A DNA stretch of 64,000 nt from JAPUEK01 sp963815355 (GCA_963815355.1 CAWFGJ010000011.1:62001-126000), one strand, 5' to 3'. Positions 41,897 to 50,327 are shown, counted from the stretch's first letter. Translations and numbers: made by a program. The notes: generated from the letters alone by a model not told the origin.

Positions 41897-42983
41897 CATC
41901 ATCGCCGAAGTGCTGCTGCCGACGACGGAGCTGCGCAACGACCTGCCCTTTTACACCAAGACGCTGGGGATGCGGCTGGAGAACATCTTTCCCGCCGACA
42001 GCCCCTCGGTGGCCTCGCTGTCCGGTCACGGGCTGCGCATCAGGATCGAAAAGGATGCACCCGTGCCGCCGGGCAAGCTGCGCATCCTGACCGACCATCC
42101 CGAAACCTTTGCGGGTGGTCAGACCCATCTGACCGCGCCGAATGGCACCCTGATTGAGGTCGTGCCCCTGTCGCCCAAAGTGGTGCAGCCCGAAACCGTC
42201 CACGAATTTGCCGTGCGGCGGTTGAAGGATGAGGCCCCTTGGGTCATCGGGCGGGCCGGAATGCACTACCGCGATCTGATCCCGTCACGGCTTGGCGGGT
42301 CGATCATCGCCAGCCATATCCGCATTCCCGACGGTGGCCCGGTGCCGGATATGGTGCATTACCACACGGTCGGGTTTCAGCTTATCTACTGCTACCGCGG
42401 CTGGGTCGACGTGCTTTATGAGGATCAGGGCGATCAGATGATGCGGCTGTCTGCGGGCGATTGCGTGATCCAACCGCCGGAAATCCGGCACCGCGTCTGC
42501 CACGCCTCGCCCAATATCGAGGTGATTGAACTGGGCGTTCCGGCCGAGCATATCACCACGATCGACCACAACTTTACCCTGCCCAACGGCTCGGGTGATC
42601 CGGCGCGGGAATGGCAGGGCCAGCGCTTTGTGCATCACGTCAAGGACAAGGCGGTCTGGCAGCCTTTCCGGATTCCGGGCTTTACCTGCCGCGACACCGG
42701 GATTGCGGCGGGCACCAAGGGCGTCGCTAACATCCAGATCGCGCGCTATGACGGCACGCCACCGCCCGCCACGGCCCATGACACAGACATCCATTTCACC
42801 TTTGTGCTGGACGGCACCATGCTGCTGAAAGCCAAGGGCCAAGCCGATCGGGCGCTGTCGGCGGGCGATGCCTTTGTCATCCCGCCGGGCATGGCGGCGC
42901 AATACTGTGACTGTTCGGCCGATCTGGAACTGTTGGAGGCAACGCTTCCCGCCGGGTTCTCAACCACGGTGACCACGCTGTAA
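41877..42983 (+). CDS. Fused VOC (glyoxalase-like) and double-cupin protein
   Basis: A 368-residue protein. Residues ~5-95 look like a vicinal-oxygen-chelate module (EVLLPTTELRNDLPFYTKTLGMRLENIF), and the rest holds two cupin barrels: one around VHYHTVGFQLIYCYRGWVDVLYEDQGDQMMRLSAGDCVIQPPEIRHRV, the second around HDTDIHFTFVLDGTMLLKAKG...LSAGDAFVIPPGMA. Both cupins keep the H-x-H / E / H-like positions. Enzyme activity unknown, possibly a dioxygenase-like or sugar-modifying role. Start is ATG 41877 or ATG 41886. It is coupled to the XRE-cupin regulator. Confidence 0.75.
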   Translation: MPPMPNDIIAEVLLPTTELRNDLPFYTKTLGMRLENIFPADSPSVASLSGHGLRIRIEKDAPVPPGKLRILTDHPETFAGGQTHLTAPNGTLIEVVPLSPKVVQPETVHEFAVRRLKDEAPWVIGRAGMHYRDLIPSRLGGSIIASHIRIPDGGPVPDMVHYHTVGFQLIYCYRGWVDVLYEDQGDQMMRLSAGDCVIQPPEIRHRVCHASPNIEVIELGVPAEHITTIDHNFTLPNGSGDPAREWQGQRFVHHVKDKAVWQPFRIPGFTCRDTGIAAGTKGVANIQIARYDGTPPPATAHDTDIHFTFVLDGTMLLKAKGQADRALSAGDAFVIPPGMAAQYCDCSADLELLEATLPAGFSTTVTTL

Positions 42984-42994
42984 CGAACAAAGCT

Positions 42995-43016
42995 GAGGGG
43001 GGTTTCATCCCCCCTC
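42995..43016. terminator. GAGGGGGG-TTTCAT-CCCCCCTC hairpin
   Basis: Perfect 8-bp stem with 6-base loop just after the cupin gene stop and overlapping the NUDIX stop codon on the other strand. No U-tract follows on either strand, so it may be a weak or Rho-assisted terminator. Confidence 0.4.
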
Positions 43017-43433
43017 GGGCAGTGCGGCCAAGGCCAGCGCCGTGCGGCGCTGCATTTCCGGCACGGCTTTCGGGTGATTCAGCCAGTCGTGCAGGGGCAT
43101 CAGGCACCAACGCTGCCCTTCGTCCCCGAAACGGATCGCTTGCGTCTCTGCGGTCATAAGACGCCCCGCGAAGAACCACGACCGCTTGTCCGGCCAAAGC
43201 ATCGACGGAAACTCGGCCCGCCAGTGCAGACGATCTTCGGGCAGGTGCAGACCGAATTCCTCGGCCAATTCGCGCAAAAGGCAAGCGGCGGGCGACTCGT
43301 CCGCCTCTCTGCCGCCGCCGGGCAGATCCCACAGCCCCGCAAATGGCAGGTCGGGCCAATCATCGCGCAGGTAGGTCAGCACACGGCCTTGCCACAAGAA
43401 CACCGCCTTTGCGCCGACGAAATCACCGCTCAT
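43005..43433 (-). CDS. NUDIX hydrolase
   Basis: A 142-residue NUDIX protein with the box GGGREADESPAACLLRELAEEFGL (G-x5-E-x7-RELxEExGL), which binds Mg and hydrolyses nucleoside diphosphate derivatives. VFLWQGRVLTYLRDDWPDLPFAGLWDLPG leads into it. Substrate unknown; relatives include MutT-like and 8-oxo-dGTPase enzymes. Last gene of a minus-strand SPFH-NfeD-NUDIX unit, 9 bp after nfeD. Confidence 0.88.
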   Translation of the reverse strand: MSGDFVGAKAVFLWQGRVLTYLRDDWPDLPFAGLWDLPGGGREADESPAACLLRELAEEFGLHLPEDRLHWRAEFPSMLWPDKRSWFFAGRLMTAETQAIRFGDEGQRWCLMPLHDWLNHPKAVPEMQRRTALALAALPEGG

Positions 43434-43442
43434 CGTGCGGGG

Positions 43443-43718
43443 TTAGTCATTGATGTCCTTGTCCCAGAACTTCACCTGACCATCGCGCACGCCCATCGTG
43501 CGGCGCAACGCGAGCCATGCCGCGACCGAGGCGACGGCAAAGATCAGCAGCAACAAGGGCAACGAGCCGCCAACCAGCCCAAAGCCGACCAGCGCCCCCG
43601 TCACCACCGCGCCGATGGCAAAGCCAAGGAAGATATAGCCCGGCGCCAACACCTCCAGCACACCCAAGGCGAAACCGGCGACGATCCAGACCCACCAGAC
43701 GTTCCACATATCAGCCAC
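43443..43718 (-). CDS. Short NfeD-like membrane protein
   Basis: A 91-residue protein: two or three hydrophobic helices (VWWVWIVAGFALGVLEVLAPGYIFLGFAIG, then LPLLLLIFAVASVAAWLAL) and a short soluble end. It matches truncated NfeD (NfeD1b-like) proteins that pair with SPFH proteins, in line with its 8-bp overlap with the SPFH gene upstream. Confidence 0.83.
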   Translation of the reverse strand: MADMWNVWWVWIVAGFALGVLEVLAPGYIFLGFAIGAVVTGALVGFGLVGGSLPLLLLIFAVASVAAWLALRRTMGVRDGQVKFWDKDIND

Positions 43719-44592
43719 GCCCTTTCAGCATCTTGAAGGCATCGCCAAAGGCATCCAAAGCCTGAGCCGGAACGATGATCGTCTGCTTGCCCGCGCCTTG
43801 GCCGACGGCGGTCAGCGCCTCAACCTGTTTCAGGGCAACCTGATACTGCGCGGCCTCGATGCCGTTTTCCTTGATGGCGATGGCGATGGTCGATGTGGCA
43901 TAGGCCTCGGCATCGGCCAGCACGCGGCGGGCCTTGGCCTCTTGCTCGGCGGCGTAAAGCTCGGCGTCGGCGTTCAACTCAACCGCGCGCTTCTTGCCCT
44001 CGGCCTCGGTCACCTGAGCGCGGCGGGCGCGTTCGGCGTTCAATTGCTGCATCATGGCGTGGCGGGTCGCCTCATCCAGCGACACGTCCAGAATCTCGGC
44101 GCGGGTCACTTCGATGCCCCAGTCGTCCACCATGGCGCGGACATGCTCGCGGATGTTGGCGGTCAGTTCGTTGCGGTTGGACTGGACCTGATCCAGTTCC
44201 ATCTTGCCGATTTCCGAGCGCACGATCCCGGCCACGGTCGTGGCAATCGCGCCGTCCACGTCCTTGATCCGATAGACGGTCTTTTCCGGCGAGATGATGC
44301 GGTAAAAGACACTGGTTTCCACCTTGGTCATCACGTTGTCGGTCGTGATGGCGTCTTGGTGGGCGGTGGGAAGCTGGCGTTCCAGAATGGAAATCTTGTG
44401 GCGCACGCGGTCCAGAAAGGGCACGACAAAGTTGATACCCGGCCCTAACACGGCGCGCAGACGGCCAAAGCGTTCAACGACGTGCTTTTCAGATTGCGGC
44501 ACAATCCGCACCCCGAGGAAAATGCAAAGAATAACAAAGATGGCTATTGCCAGATAAACGGCGTTGCCGCCCATCAACTGCTCTGGTTGCAT
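43711..44592 (-). CDS. SPFH/Band 7 membrane protein (QmcA-like)
   Basis: A 293-residue stomatin-like protein: an N-terminal helix (AVYLAIAIFVILCIFLGVRIV) then the PHB domain (QSEKHVVERFGRLRAVLGPGINFVVPFLDRV, QDAITTDNVMTKVETSVFYRI, ELTANIREHVRAMVDDWGIEVTRAEILDV) and a coiled C-terminus with RARRAQVTEAEGKKRAVELNADAE. It probably scaffolds membrane microdomains with the downstream NfeD protein. Start ATG 44592; ATG 44610 is an alternative. Confidence 0.9.
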   Translation of the reverse strand: MQPEQLMGGNAVYLAIAIFVILCIFLGVRIVPQSEKHVVERFGRLRAVLGPGINFVVPFLDRVRHKISILERQLPTAHQDAITTDNVMTKVETSVFYRIISPEKTVYRIKDVDGAIATTVAGIVRSEIGKMELDQVQSNRNELTANIREHVRAMVDDWGIEVTRAEILDVSLDEATRHAMMQQLNAERARRAQVTEAEGKKRAVELNADAELYAAEQEAKARRVLADAEAYATSTIAIAIKENGIEAAQYQVALKQVEALTAVGQGAGKQTIIVPAQALDAFGDAFKMLKGRG

Positions 44593-44772
44593 GGAATGAT
44601 CCTCTCTCAAATGGTGCGGTTTTCCCGCCCACCCAAACTGCCTTTAATTGGCGCCCCGTGCAAGGCATGTGCAAAGCCGCCTTGGGCGCGGCACCGGGCC
44701 GCCAATAGCCCGTTCCCCCCGGCGGCGCTTGGCGCTACTCTGGGCAAAACCCTGACGCTGAAGGGCCTGGCG

Positions 44773-46041
44773 ATGACGTCTTCCTCCCTGCTTGACCGCC
44801 GCGCCCGGCTTTTGGGGCCCAATGTGCGGCTGTTCTACGACGACCCGCTGCATCTGGTGCGCGGCCGCGGCACCTGGGTTTGGGATGCCGAAGGGCGGCG
44901 CTATCTGGATTGCTATAGCAACGTGCCCCATGTCGGCCACTGCCACCCCGCCGTGGTCGAGGCAATTGCCCGCCAAGCGGCGCAGTTGAACACCCACACC
45001 CGCTATCTTCATGAGGGCGTGCTGGATTATGTGGAGCGTCTCGTGGCGACGTTCGGTCCACAGATCACCTCGGCGATCATGGTCTGCACCGGGTCTGAGG
45101 CCAATGACGTGGCTTTGCGGATGGCGCAGGCGGTGACGGGCAAGACCGGGATCATCGCAACCGACCACACCTATCATGGAAACACTTCGGCGGTGTCGCA
45201 ACTGTCCACAACCATGCCGCCGATTGGGGGCGTTTTGGGCCATGTTCGTCACGTATCCGCGCCCGATAGCTACCGCGACGGCCCCGATGCCGCTGCCCAC
45301 TTTGCGGCCGAGGTAGAGTCCGCCTGCCTGTCGCTGATCGCCAGCGGCCACGGTGTGTCGGGCATGATCCTGTGCCCGGCCTTTGTGAATGAGGGGTTTC
45401 CGAACCTGCCGCCCGGGTATCTGGACCCGGCGATTGCCGTGCTGCGTCGCCACGGCGGGTTGATCCTTGCCGATGAGGTGCAGCCCGGTTTTGGCCGGCT
45501 TGGCACCCATTTCTGGGGCCATATGCGCGCCGGTTTTGCGCCCGACATCGTGACAATGGGCAAGCCGATGGGCAACGGGCATCCGGTTGCGGCGGTGGCG
45601 ACCTCTTATGACATCATGGCCGCGTTTCGGGGGGCGTTTCGCTACTTCAACACCTTCGGCGGCAACCCGGTGTCCTGTGCCGCTGCCAGCGCGGTGCTGG
45701 ATGTGCTGGAAGCCGAAGCCCTGCCCGCCCGCGCGGCCGCCACGGGCACGCATTTGCGCGAGGGCCTGCGCGCTTTGGCCAAACGCCACGCGGTGATTGG
45801 CGATGTGCGGGGCAGCGGCTTGGCAATCGGCGCAGAAATCGTCTCTGACAAGGCTGAAAAGACCCCTGATCGCGCGCTTGCTGACCGGATCGTCAACGCG
45901 CTGCGGGGGAAGGGGGTGCTGATGGGCGCGAATGGCATTTCCTACAATGTGCTCAAGATCCGCCCGCCGATGCCCTTTGGTCGGGACGAGGCCGATCTGG
46001 TTCTGGCCCTGTTGGACGAGGTTTTGACAGAACTGACATGA
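44773..46041 (+). CDS. Class III aminotransferase
   Basis: A 422-residue PLP enzyme of the AGXT2/EtnppL-like branch. Features: WDAEGRRYLDCYSNVPHVGHCHPAVVEAI, VCTGSEANDVALRMAQAVTG, ATDHTYHGNTSAVSQLS, LILADEVQPGFGRLGTHFWG, and the PLP Lys in DIVTMGKPMGNGHPVAAV. HTRYLHEGVLDYVERL resembles ethanolamine-phosphate phospho-lyase-like enzymes; substrate unresolved. Start ATG 44773 (MTSSSLLDRR). Overlaps dinB by ATGA. Confidence 0.88.
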   Translation: MTSSSLLDRRARLLGPNVRLFYDDPLHLVRGRGTWVWDAEGRRYLDCYSNVPHVGHCHPAVVEAIARQAAQLNTHTRYLHEGVLDYVERLVATFGPQITSAIMVCTGSEANDVALRMAQAVTGKTGIIATDHTYHGNTSAVSQLSTTMPPIGGVLGHVRHVSAPDSYRDGPDAAAHFAAEVESACLSLIASGHGVSGMILCPAFVNEGFPNLPPGYLDPAIAVLRRHGGLILADEVQPGFGRLGTHFWGHMRAGFAPDIVTMGKPMGNGHPVAAVATSYDIMAAFRGAFRYFNTFGGNPVSCAAASAVLDVLEAEALPARAAATGTHLREGLRALAKRHAVIGDVRGSGLAIGAEIVSDKAEKTPDRALADRIVNALRGKGVLMGANGISYNVLKIRPPMPFGRDEADLVLALLDEVLTELT

Positions 46042-47291
46042 CAACGCTGTGCCGCGATTGCCTGCATGTCTTTGCGGCCGGGGCGCGCTGTCCCTCCTGC
46101 CGCTCACCGCGGGTCTTGGCCCATGCCGAGTTGGAACACCTGTCCATCGCACATATGGATTGCGACGCGTTCTACGCCTCGGTTGAAAAGCGTGACAATC
46201 CGGACCTGCGGGATCACCCGGTGATCGTGGGCGGCGGGCAGCGGGGCGTCGTCTCTACCTGCTGTTATTTGGCGCGCATCCACGGGGTGCGCTCGGCCAT
46301 GCCGATGTTTCAGGCGCTAAAACTGTGCCCGCAGGCCGTGGTGGTGAAGCCGCGCTTTGCCGCCTATGTCGAGGCCAGTCGCGCCATTCGCGCCATGATG
46401 GAGCAATTGACCCCCGCCATCGAACCCCTGTCGCTGGATGAGGCGTTTTTGGACCTGACCGGCACCGCGCGACTGCATGGCGCCCCGCCTGCCGTCTTGC
46501 TGGCAGGGCTTGTGCGGCGGATAGAGACAGAGTTGGGCCTGACCGGATCGGTCGGCTTGTCACATAACAAGTTTCTGGCCAAGATCGCCTCTGATCTGGA
46601 CAAGCCGCGCGGGTTTTCGGTGATCGGTCGCGCCGAAACAGAGGCGTTTTTGCGCCCCAAGCCGGTGCGGATCATCTGGGGTGTTGGCGCGGCCACCCAA
46701 GCCGCGCTGGAGGCGGCGGGCATCCGCACCATCGCCGACCTGTTGCGCTGGCAGAAAGAGGACCTTTCGGCAAGGTTCGGCTCTATGGGCGAACGGCTTT
46801 GGCATCTGGCGCGCGGGCAAGACACGCGGCGGGTGAACCGGGATGAGCGGCTTAAGTCGATCTCCAAGGAAACCACGTTTTTTGAGGATACCTCGGACCC
46901 CGACCTGCTGGACGGCCATCTGTGGCGGCTGGCAGAGCAGGTGGCGGACCGGGCAAAGGCCAAGCATCTGTCGGGGCGCACCGTTGTGCTTAAACTGAAG
47001 CGCAGCGATTTCCAACTGATCAGCCGCCGCCACGCGCTGACCGACCCGACACAACTGACCGACCGTATCTACCGCGCCGCGCGAGACATGCTGAACCAAG
47101 CGGGCAATCGCGGGCCGTTCCGGTTGATCGGGGTGGGCATCGCTGATCTGGCGCCAGAGGCTGAGGCTGACCTAAGCCGTGACCTGCTGGACCCCGACGC
47201 AGCAAAGCGGGCGGCGGCAGAGCGGGCCACCGACGCCATCCGCGCCCGGTTTGGCAAGGATGCGATCGTCAAGGGCCGGGCGTTGCGCTAG
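46038..47291 (+). CDS. dinB: DNA polymerase IV with N-terminal zinc-ribbon-like extension
   Basis: A 417-residue Y-family polymerase for translesion synthesis. Palm motifs: HMDCDAFYASVEKRD with catalytic Asp, and PLSLDEAFLDLTG with the Asp-Glu pair. KFLAKIASDLDKPRGFSVI and the IWGVGAATQAALEAAGI helix-hairpin-helix follow, then a little-finger domain. Residues ~5-24 hold two Cys pairs (CRDC, CPSC), a small zinc ribbon absent in E. coli DinB. Coupled by ATGA to the aminotransferase; a LexA box was not seen. Confidence 0.93.
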   Translation: MTTLCRDCLHVFAAGARCPSCRSPRVLAHAELEHLSIAHMDCDAFYASVEKRDNPDLRDHPVIVGGGQRGVVSTCCYLARIHGVRSAMPMFQALKLCPQAVVVKPRFAAYVEASRAIRAMMEQLTPAIEPLSLDEAFLDLTGTARLHGAPPAVLLAGLVRRIETELGLTGSVGLSHNKFLAKIASDLDKPRGFSVIGRAETEAFLRPKPVRIIWGVGAATQAALEAAGIRTIADLLRWQKEDLSARFGSMGERLWHLARGQDTRRVNRDERLKSISKETTFFEDTSDPDLLDGHLWRLAEQVADRAKAKHLSGRTVVLKLKRSDFQLISRRHALTDPTQLTDRIYRAARDMLNQAGNRGPFRLIGVGIADLAPEAEADLSRDLLDPDAAKRAAAERATDAIRARFGKDAIVKGRALR

Positions 47292-47299
47292 GCCCCAAG

Positions 47300-48157
47300 C
47301 TATTCGGCAGCCAGCGGCAAGGCATGCTGAGCGCCCGTAATCTCAGCAATCACCGTCGTGATCAGGCGCTTGAAGTCGACAAAGCCCGGCAAGGGCGTGA
47401 TCCGCGCCTCATCCATATAGAGCGAGCGGTCGATCTCTACCTGTATGACATGGCGGCGGCCACTTGGCCGGCCATAGCTTTGCGCGATGAACGCCCCGGC
47501 AAAGGGCGCGTTACGGGCCACGCGCAGGCCCGCGCCGACAAAGGCGGCTTCCACGCGGTCCATCACCTCACGCCCGGCGGCGGCACCAAAGCGGTCGCCC
47601 AGCACCACCTCGGGCTTGGGGCTGCCAAGCCGGGTGTGCCCGTCAATCGCTTCATGCGGCATGGAGTGGCAATCCACCAGCACCGCCTCGCCAAAGCGGA
47701 GGTGGGTCGCCTCGATCAAATCGCGCAAGGCGCGGTGATAGGGGTGCCAAAATTCGCGAATCCGTGATTCGGCCACGGCGAGGGGCAGCTTGCCGCGATA
47801 GATCGCCCGCCCGCCCGACACCACGCGGGGAATAACCCCAAGCCCGGACGACACCCGCGGATTGTGCGGCGCGCGGCTGATTCCCTCGATCACCGCCGGG
47901 TCCAGTTCATCCGGGGCGCGGTTCAGGTCCAGATAGGCGCGGGGGACGCGCGCGGTGATCAAAGGCGCGCCATAAAGCGGGGCGGCAGAAAACAGATCAT
48001 CCACAAAGGCATCTTCAGAAGACCGGATCACATGCGCATCCAGCAGGCTATCGCGCAGAAAGCTTTCCGGATAGACGCGGCCAGAGTGCGGAGACGAAAA
48101 GACGACCGGCACAGATTGCCGTTCGGGATGCGCAATGTGAAAGACATCGGCGGTCAT
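47300..48157 (-). CDS. N-formylglutamate amidohydrolase family protein
   Basis: A 285-residue metal-dependent amidohydrolase. Signature stretches: VPVVFSSPHSGRVYPESFL, SSEDAFVDDLFSAAPLYGAPLI, RAYLDLNRAPDELDP, VLVDCHSMPHEA and GRPSGRRHVIQVEIDRSLYMDE. The family releases formate from N-formylglutamate (HutG) or acts on other N-formyl or amide substrates. No hut genes are nearby, so the physiological substrate is open. The gene converges on dinB. Confidence 0.9.
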   Translation of the reverse strand: MTADVFHIAHPERQSVPVVFSSPHSGRVYPESFLRDSLLDAHVIRSSEDAFVDDLFSAAPLYGAPLITARVPRAYLDLNRAPDELDPAVIEGISRAPHNPRVSSGLGVIPRVVSGGRAIYRGKLPLAVAESRIREFWHPYHRALRDLIEATHLRFGEAVLVDCHSMPHEAIDGHTRLGSPKPEVVLGDRFGAAAGREVMDRVEAAFVGAGLRVARNAPFAGAFIAQSYGRPSGRRHVIQVEIDRSLYMDEARITPLPGFVDFKRLITTVIAEITGAQHALPLAAE

Positions 48158-48209
48158 GCTGTCACCTCCGTTACAGGTATAACGTCAAAAGATGATGTGC
48201 CGAAACCCC

Positions 48210-48238
48210 TTGAACAGCCGCGCGACTCTGTTTATAGC
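48210..48238 (+). promoter_or_regulatory. Sigma-70-type promoter for tRNA-Val
   Basis: TTGAAC, 17-base spacer, TATAGC, about 80 bases upstream of tRNA-Val on the same strand in a non-coding gap. Both hexamers differ from consensus only in a base or two, and the spacing is ideal. Confidence 0.6.
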
Positions 48239-48318
48239 CCCACCGACCGACGCGGTTCTGCCCGCGTCCTTTTCAATTTAACCGATTGAAAGGGGCCGGC
48301 GGGACCAAGTGGTAAAGT

Positions 48319-48393
48319 GGGCGGTTAGCTCAGCGGTAGAGCACTACGTTGACATCGTAGTGGCCACTGGTTCGATCCCAGTACCGCCCACCA
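48319..48393 (+). tRNA. tRNA-Val (GAC anticodon)
   Basis: Complete cloverleaf. Acceptor GGGCGGT / ACCGCCC, D-arm GCTCAGCGGTAGAGC, anticodon stem CTACG / CGTAG around TTGACAT (anticodon GAC), variable TGGCC, T-arm ACTGG-TTCGATC-CCAGT, discriminator A, and an encoded CCA end at 48391-48393. It reads GUC and GUU valine codons. Confidence 0.97.
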
Positions 48394-48465
48394 TTTCACC
48401 GCCTCCCATCTGGGGGGCACCGTTTTTAACTGGCGCGAAGACGCGCCGCGACAAGGGAGACAGCC

Positions 48466-48591
48466 ATGAAGGTTGCAAACTCGCTCCGCTCGCTGAAGAC
48501 GCGTCACCGCGATTGCCAGGTCGTGCGCCGCAAAGGCCGCGTTTATGTGATCAACAAGACGCAGAAGCGCTACAAAGCGCGTCAAGGTTGA
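48466..48591 (+). CDS. rpmJ: 50S ribosomal protein L36 (type B-like)
   Basis: A 41-residue protein: MKVANSLRSLKTRHRDCQVV continuing RRKGRVYVINKTQKRYKARQG. It carries the start and basic end typical of bL36 paralogues (ykgO-like, 41 residues), with only one Cys rather than the four-residue C-C-C-H zinc ribbon of the main form. GGGAGA precedes the ATG. It follows tRNA-Val by 72 bases; a GGCGCG-AAGA-CGCGCC hairpin at 48432-48447 lies in its 5' leader. Confidence 0.95.
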   Translation: MKVANSLRSLKTRHRDCQVVRRKGRVYVINKTQKRYKARQG

Positions 48592-48623
48592 GCCCGTCTG
48601 GGCTGATCGCGATCAGCAGTATC

Positions 48624-48660
48624 GAATAAGCCGCCGAGGGTTTCCTCTGGCGGCTTATTC
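48624..48660 (+). terminator. Terminator downstream of rpmJ
   Basis: GAATAAGCCGCC / GGCGGCTTATTC, 12-bp perfect stem with a 13-base loop, 32 bases after the rpmJ stop. The 3' arm itself ends TTATTC; no long U-tract follows. Confidence 0.6.
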
Positions 48661-48812
48661 ATTGGGATTCGCCGGCCGGCTGGCAGGCGTTCGGGGCGCA
48701 GAGAAATTCTATCATCCGCCCCACGAAATCTCCGAATTTCAGTTGAAAATTTTTATGCGCGTGCAACTGTCCGCAATAACGAAAACCAAAAAAATCCATT
48801 CAGGGAAAGATC

Positions 48813-50327
48813 ATGTTTATAAAACCTCGCAAGGTTTTGCGGGCTGCAGGGATGTTGTTAGCACTGACCCTTCCGGCGCAATTCGCCGTGGTGGGCATGG
48901 TCTATCCGACCGAAGCCGTTGCAAAATCGAAAAAGCCTGCCAAATTGCCCAAACCCTATGTGTCCAAGGCACTGGGTGCGGTGTTGATGGAAATCACGCC
49001 TGCGGTGCGGCAAACCTACAAGCTGAAAAAGAAAAAGCAGGGCGTGCTGATCATTTCGGTGCAACCGGGCGGGCCTGCTGCCAAGCGCGGGCTAAAGCCG
49101 GGCGATGTCATCGACAACGTCAAGAAGGGCGGCTCCAAGGGCAAAAAGGTGGCCGGGGCGCAAAAGACCAAGGGCAAGGTGATCCGCAAGCCGCAGGAAC
49201 TGGATGCGGTGCTGCTGTATTGGCTGAACGATGGCTATGACGGGTTCTACTTTGTCGGCTCCAGCAATGGCGTCTACTTTGCCAATTACGCGCTGGTGTC
49301 GCTGGACGATTATTACTACCCTTATGATCTGGCGCTGGTCTCGGGCTGGGATGCGGAATGGTATGGGGCAAGCTACGCCTATACCGAATATAACTACAGC
49401 TACTCCGAGACGATCACGACCTATTCGACCGAGATCCGCGAAAGCTATGAGTATTCTGAGACTTATGCCGCCGAATACACCTCGTCAGAGGAATTCGTCA
49501 GCGAAGTGTCCTATTCCGACACCGAAATGAGTTCTGAGGAAATCACGCAGGAAGAGGTCGCCAACGTAGACCGCCGCGAAGATCCCGAAGAAGACGAACA
49601 AGCCGTGCTGGCCGAAGAAGAAGCCAGCATGGTCAGCAGCGACGCCCCCAGCGAAGATGCGGTAACGGATGAGACGGCCACCGATGAAAGCACCACCGAC
49701 GAGGCGGTAACGGATGAGACCGCCACGGATGAAAGCACCACCGACGAGGCGGTGACGGATGAGACCGCCACGGACGAAAGCTACACCGACGAGGCGGTGA
49801 CGGACGAGACCGCCACCGACGAAAGCTATACCGACGAAGCGGTGACGGATGAGACCGCCACCGACGAAAGCTACACCGACGAGGCAGTGACGGATGAGAC
49901 CGCCACGGACGAAAGCTATACCGACGAAGCGGTGACGGATGAGACCGCAACCGATGAGAGCTACACCGACGAGGCGGTGACGGATGAGACCGCCACCGAC
50001 GAAAGCTACACCGACGAGGCGGTGACGGATGAGACCGCCACCGATGAGAGCTACACCGACGAAGCGGTGACGGACGAGACCGCCACGGATGAAAGCTATA
50101 CCGACAAATCGGCGGTGGAGGAGGCTCCGGCGGAAGACACCTATGAGGAACCCGCAGCCGAAGAGCCCGCCTATGAAGAGCCGGTTGCGGAAGAGCCTGC
50201 CTATGAGGAACCGGCGTATGAGGAGCCGGCGTATGAAGAGCCTGCTTATGAGGAACCCGCTTATGAAGAACCCTCGGGCGGCGGTGGGGCTTGCTGTGAT
50301 GAAGAATGTCTTGAACCGAACTGCTAA
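48813..50327 (+). CDS. Exported PDZ-like protein with acidic tandem repeats and Cys-rich end
   Basis: A 504-residue protein I do not recognise. A signal peptide-like N-terminus (RAAGMLLALTLPAQFAVVGM) leads to a PDZ-like domain (~50-110: KKKQGVLIISVQPGGPAAKRGLKPGDVIDNV), a YF-rich central part with many Tyr, Ser, Thr and Glu, then ten 15-residue units AVTDETATDESYTDE (residues 283-432). Next come nine five-residue units of the xxEEP type, mostly AYEEP, a Gly linker and a final ACCDEECLEPNC with four Cys. Very acidic. Probably secreted or surface-bound; the PDZ part may bind partner C-termini, the Cys tail could cross-link or bind metal. A terminator follows. Confidence 0.75.
   Translation: MFIKPRKVLRAAGMLLALTLPAQFAVVGMVYPTEAVAKSKKPAKLPKPYVSKALGAVLMEITPAVRQTYKLKKKKQGVLIISVQPGGPAAKRGLKPGDVIDNVKKGGSKGKKVAGAQKTKGKVIRKPQELDAVLLYWLNDGYDGFYFVGSSNGVYFANYALVSLDDYYYPYDLALVSGWDAEWYGASYAYTEYNYSYSETITTYSTEIRESYEYSETYAAEYTSSEEFVSEVSYSDTEMSSEEITQEEVANVDRREDPEEDEQAVLAEEEASMVSSDAPSEDAVTDETATDESTTDEAVTDETATDESTTDEAVTDETATDESYTDEAVTDETATDESYTDEAVTDETATDESYTDEAVTDETATDESYTDEAVTDETATDESYTDEAVTDETATDESYTDEAVTDETATDESYTDEAVTDETATDESYTDKSAVEEAPAEDTYEEPAAEEPAYEEPVAEEPAYEEPAYEEPAYEEPAYEEPAYEEPSGGGGACCDEECLEPNC
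49659..50108 (+). repeat. Ten 45-bp in-frame tandem repeats
   Basis: Exactly 450 bases in ten 45-base units coding AVTDETATDESxTDE. The first two units have Thr and the rest Tyr at position 12; the last ends in Lys. Copies differ at synonymous third positions (GAG/GAA, ACC/ACG, GAC/GAT), so the array is old enough to have drifted but similar enough to recombine. Confidence 0.95.

Noticed and set aside
49659..50108. CRISPR array
   Set aside because: The repeats are directly adjacent without spacers and are translated in frame.
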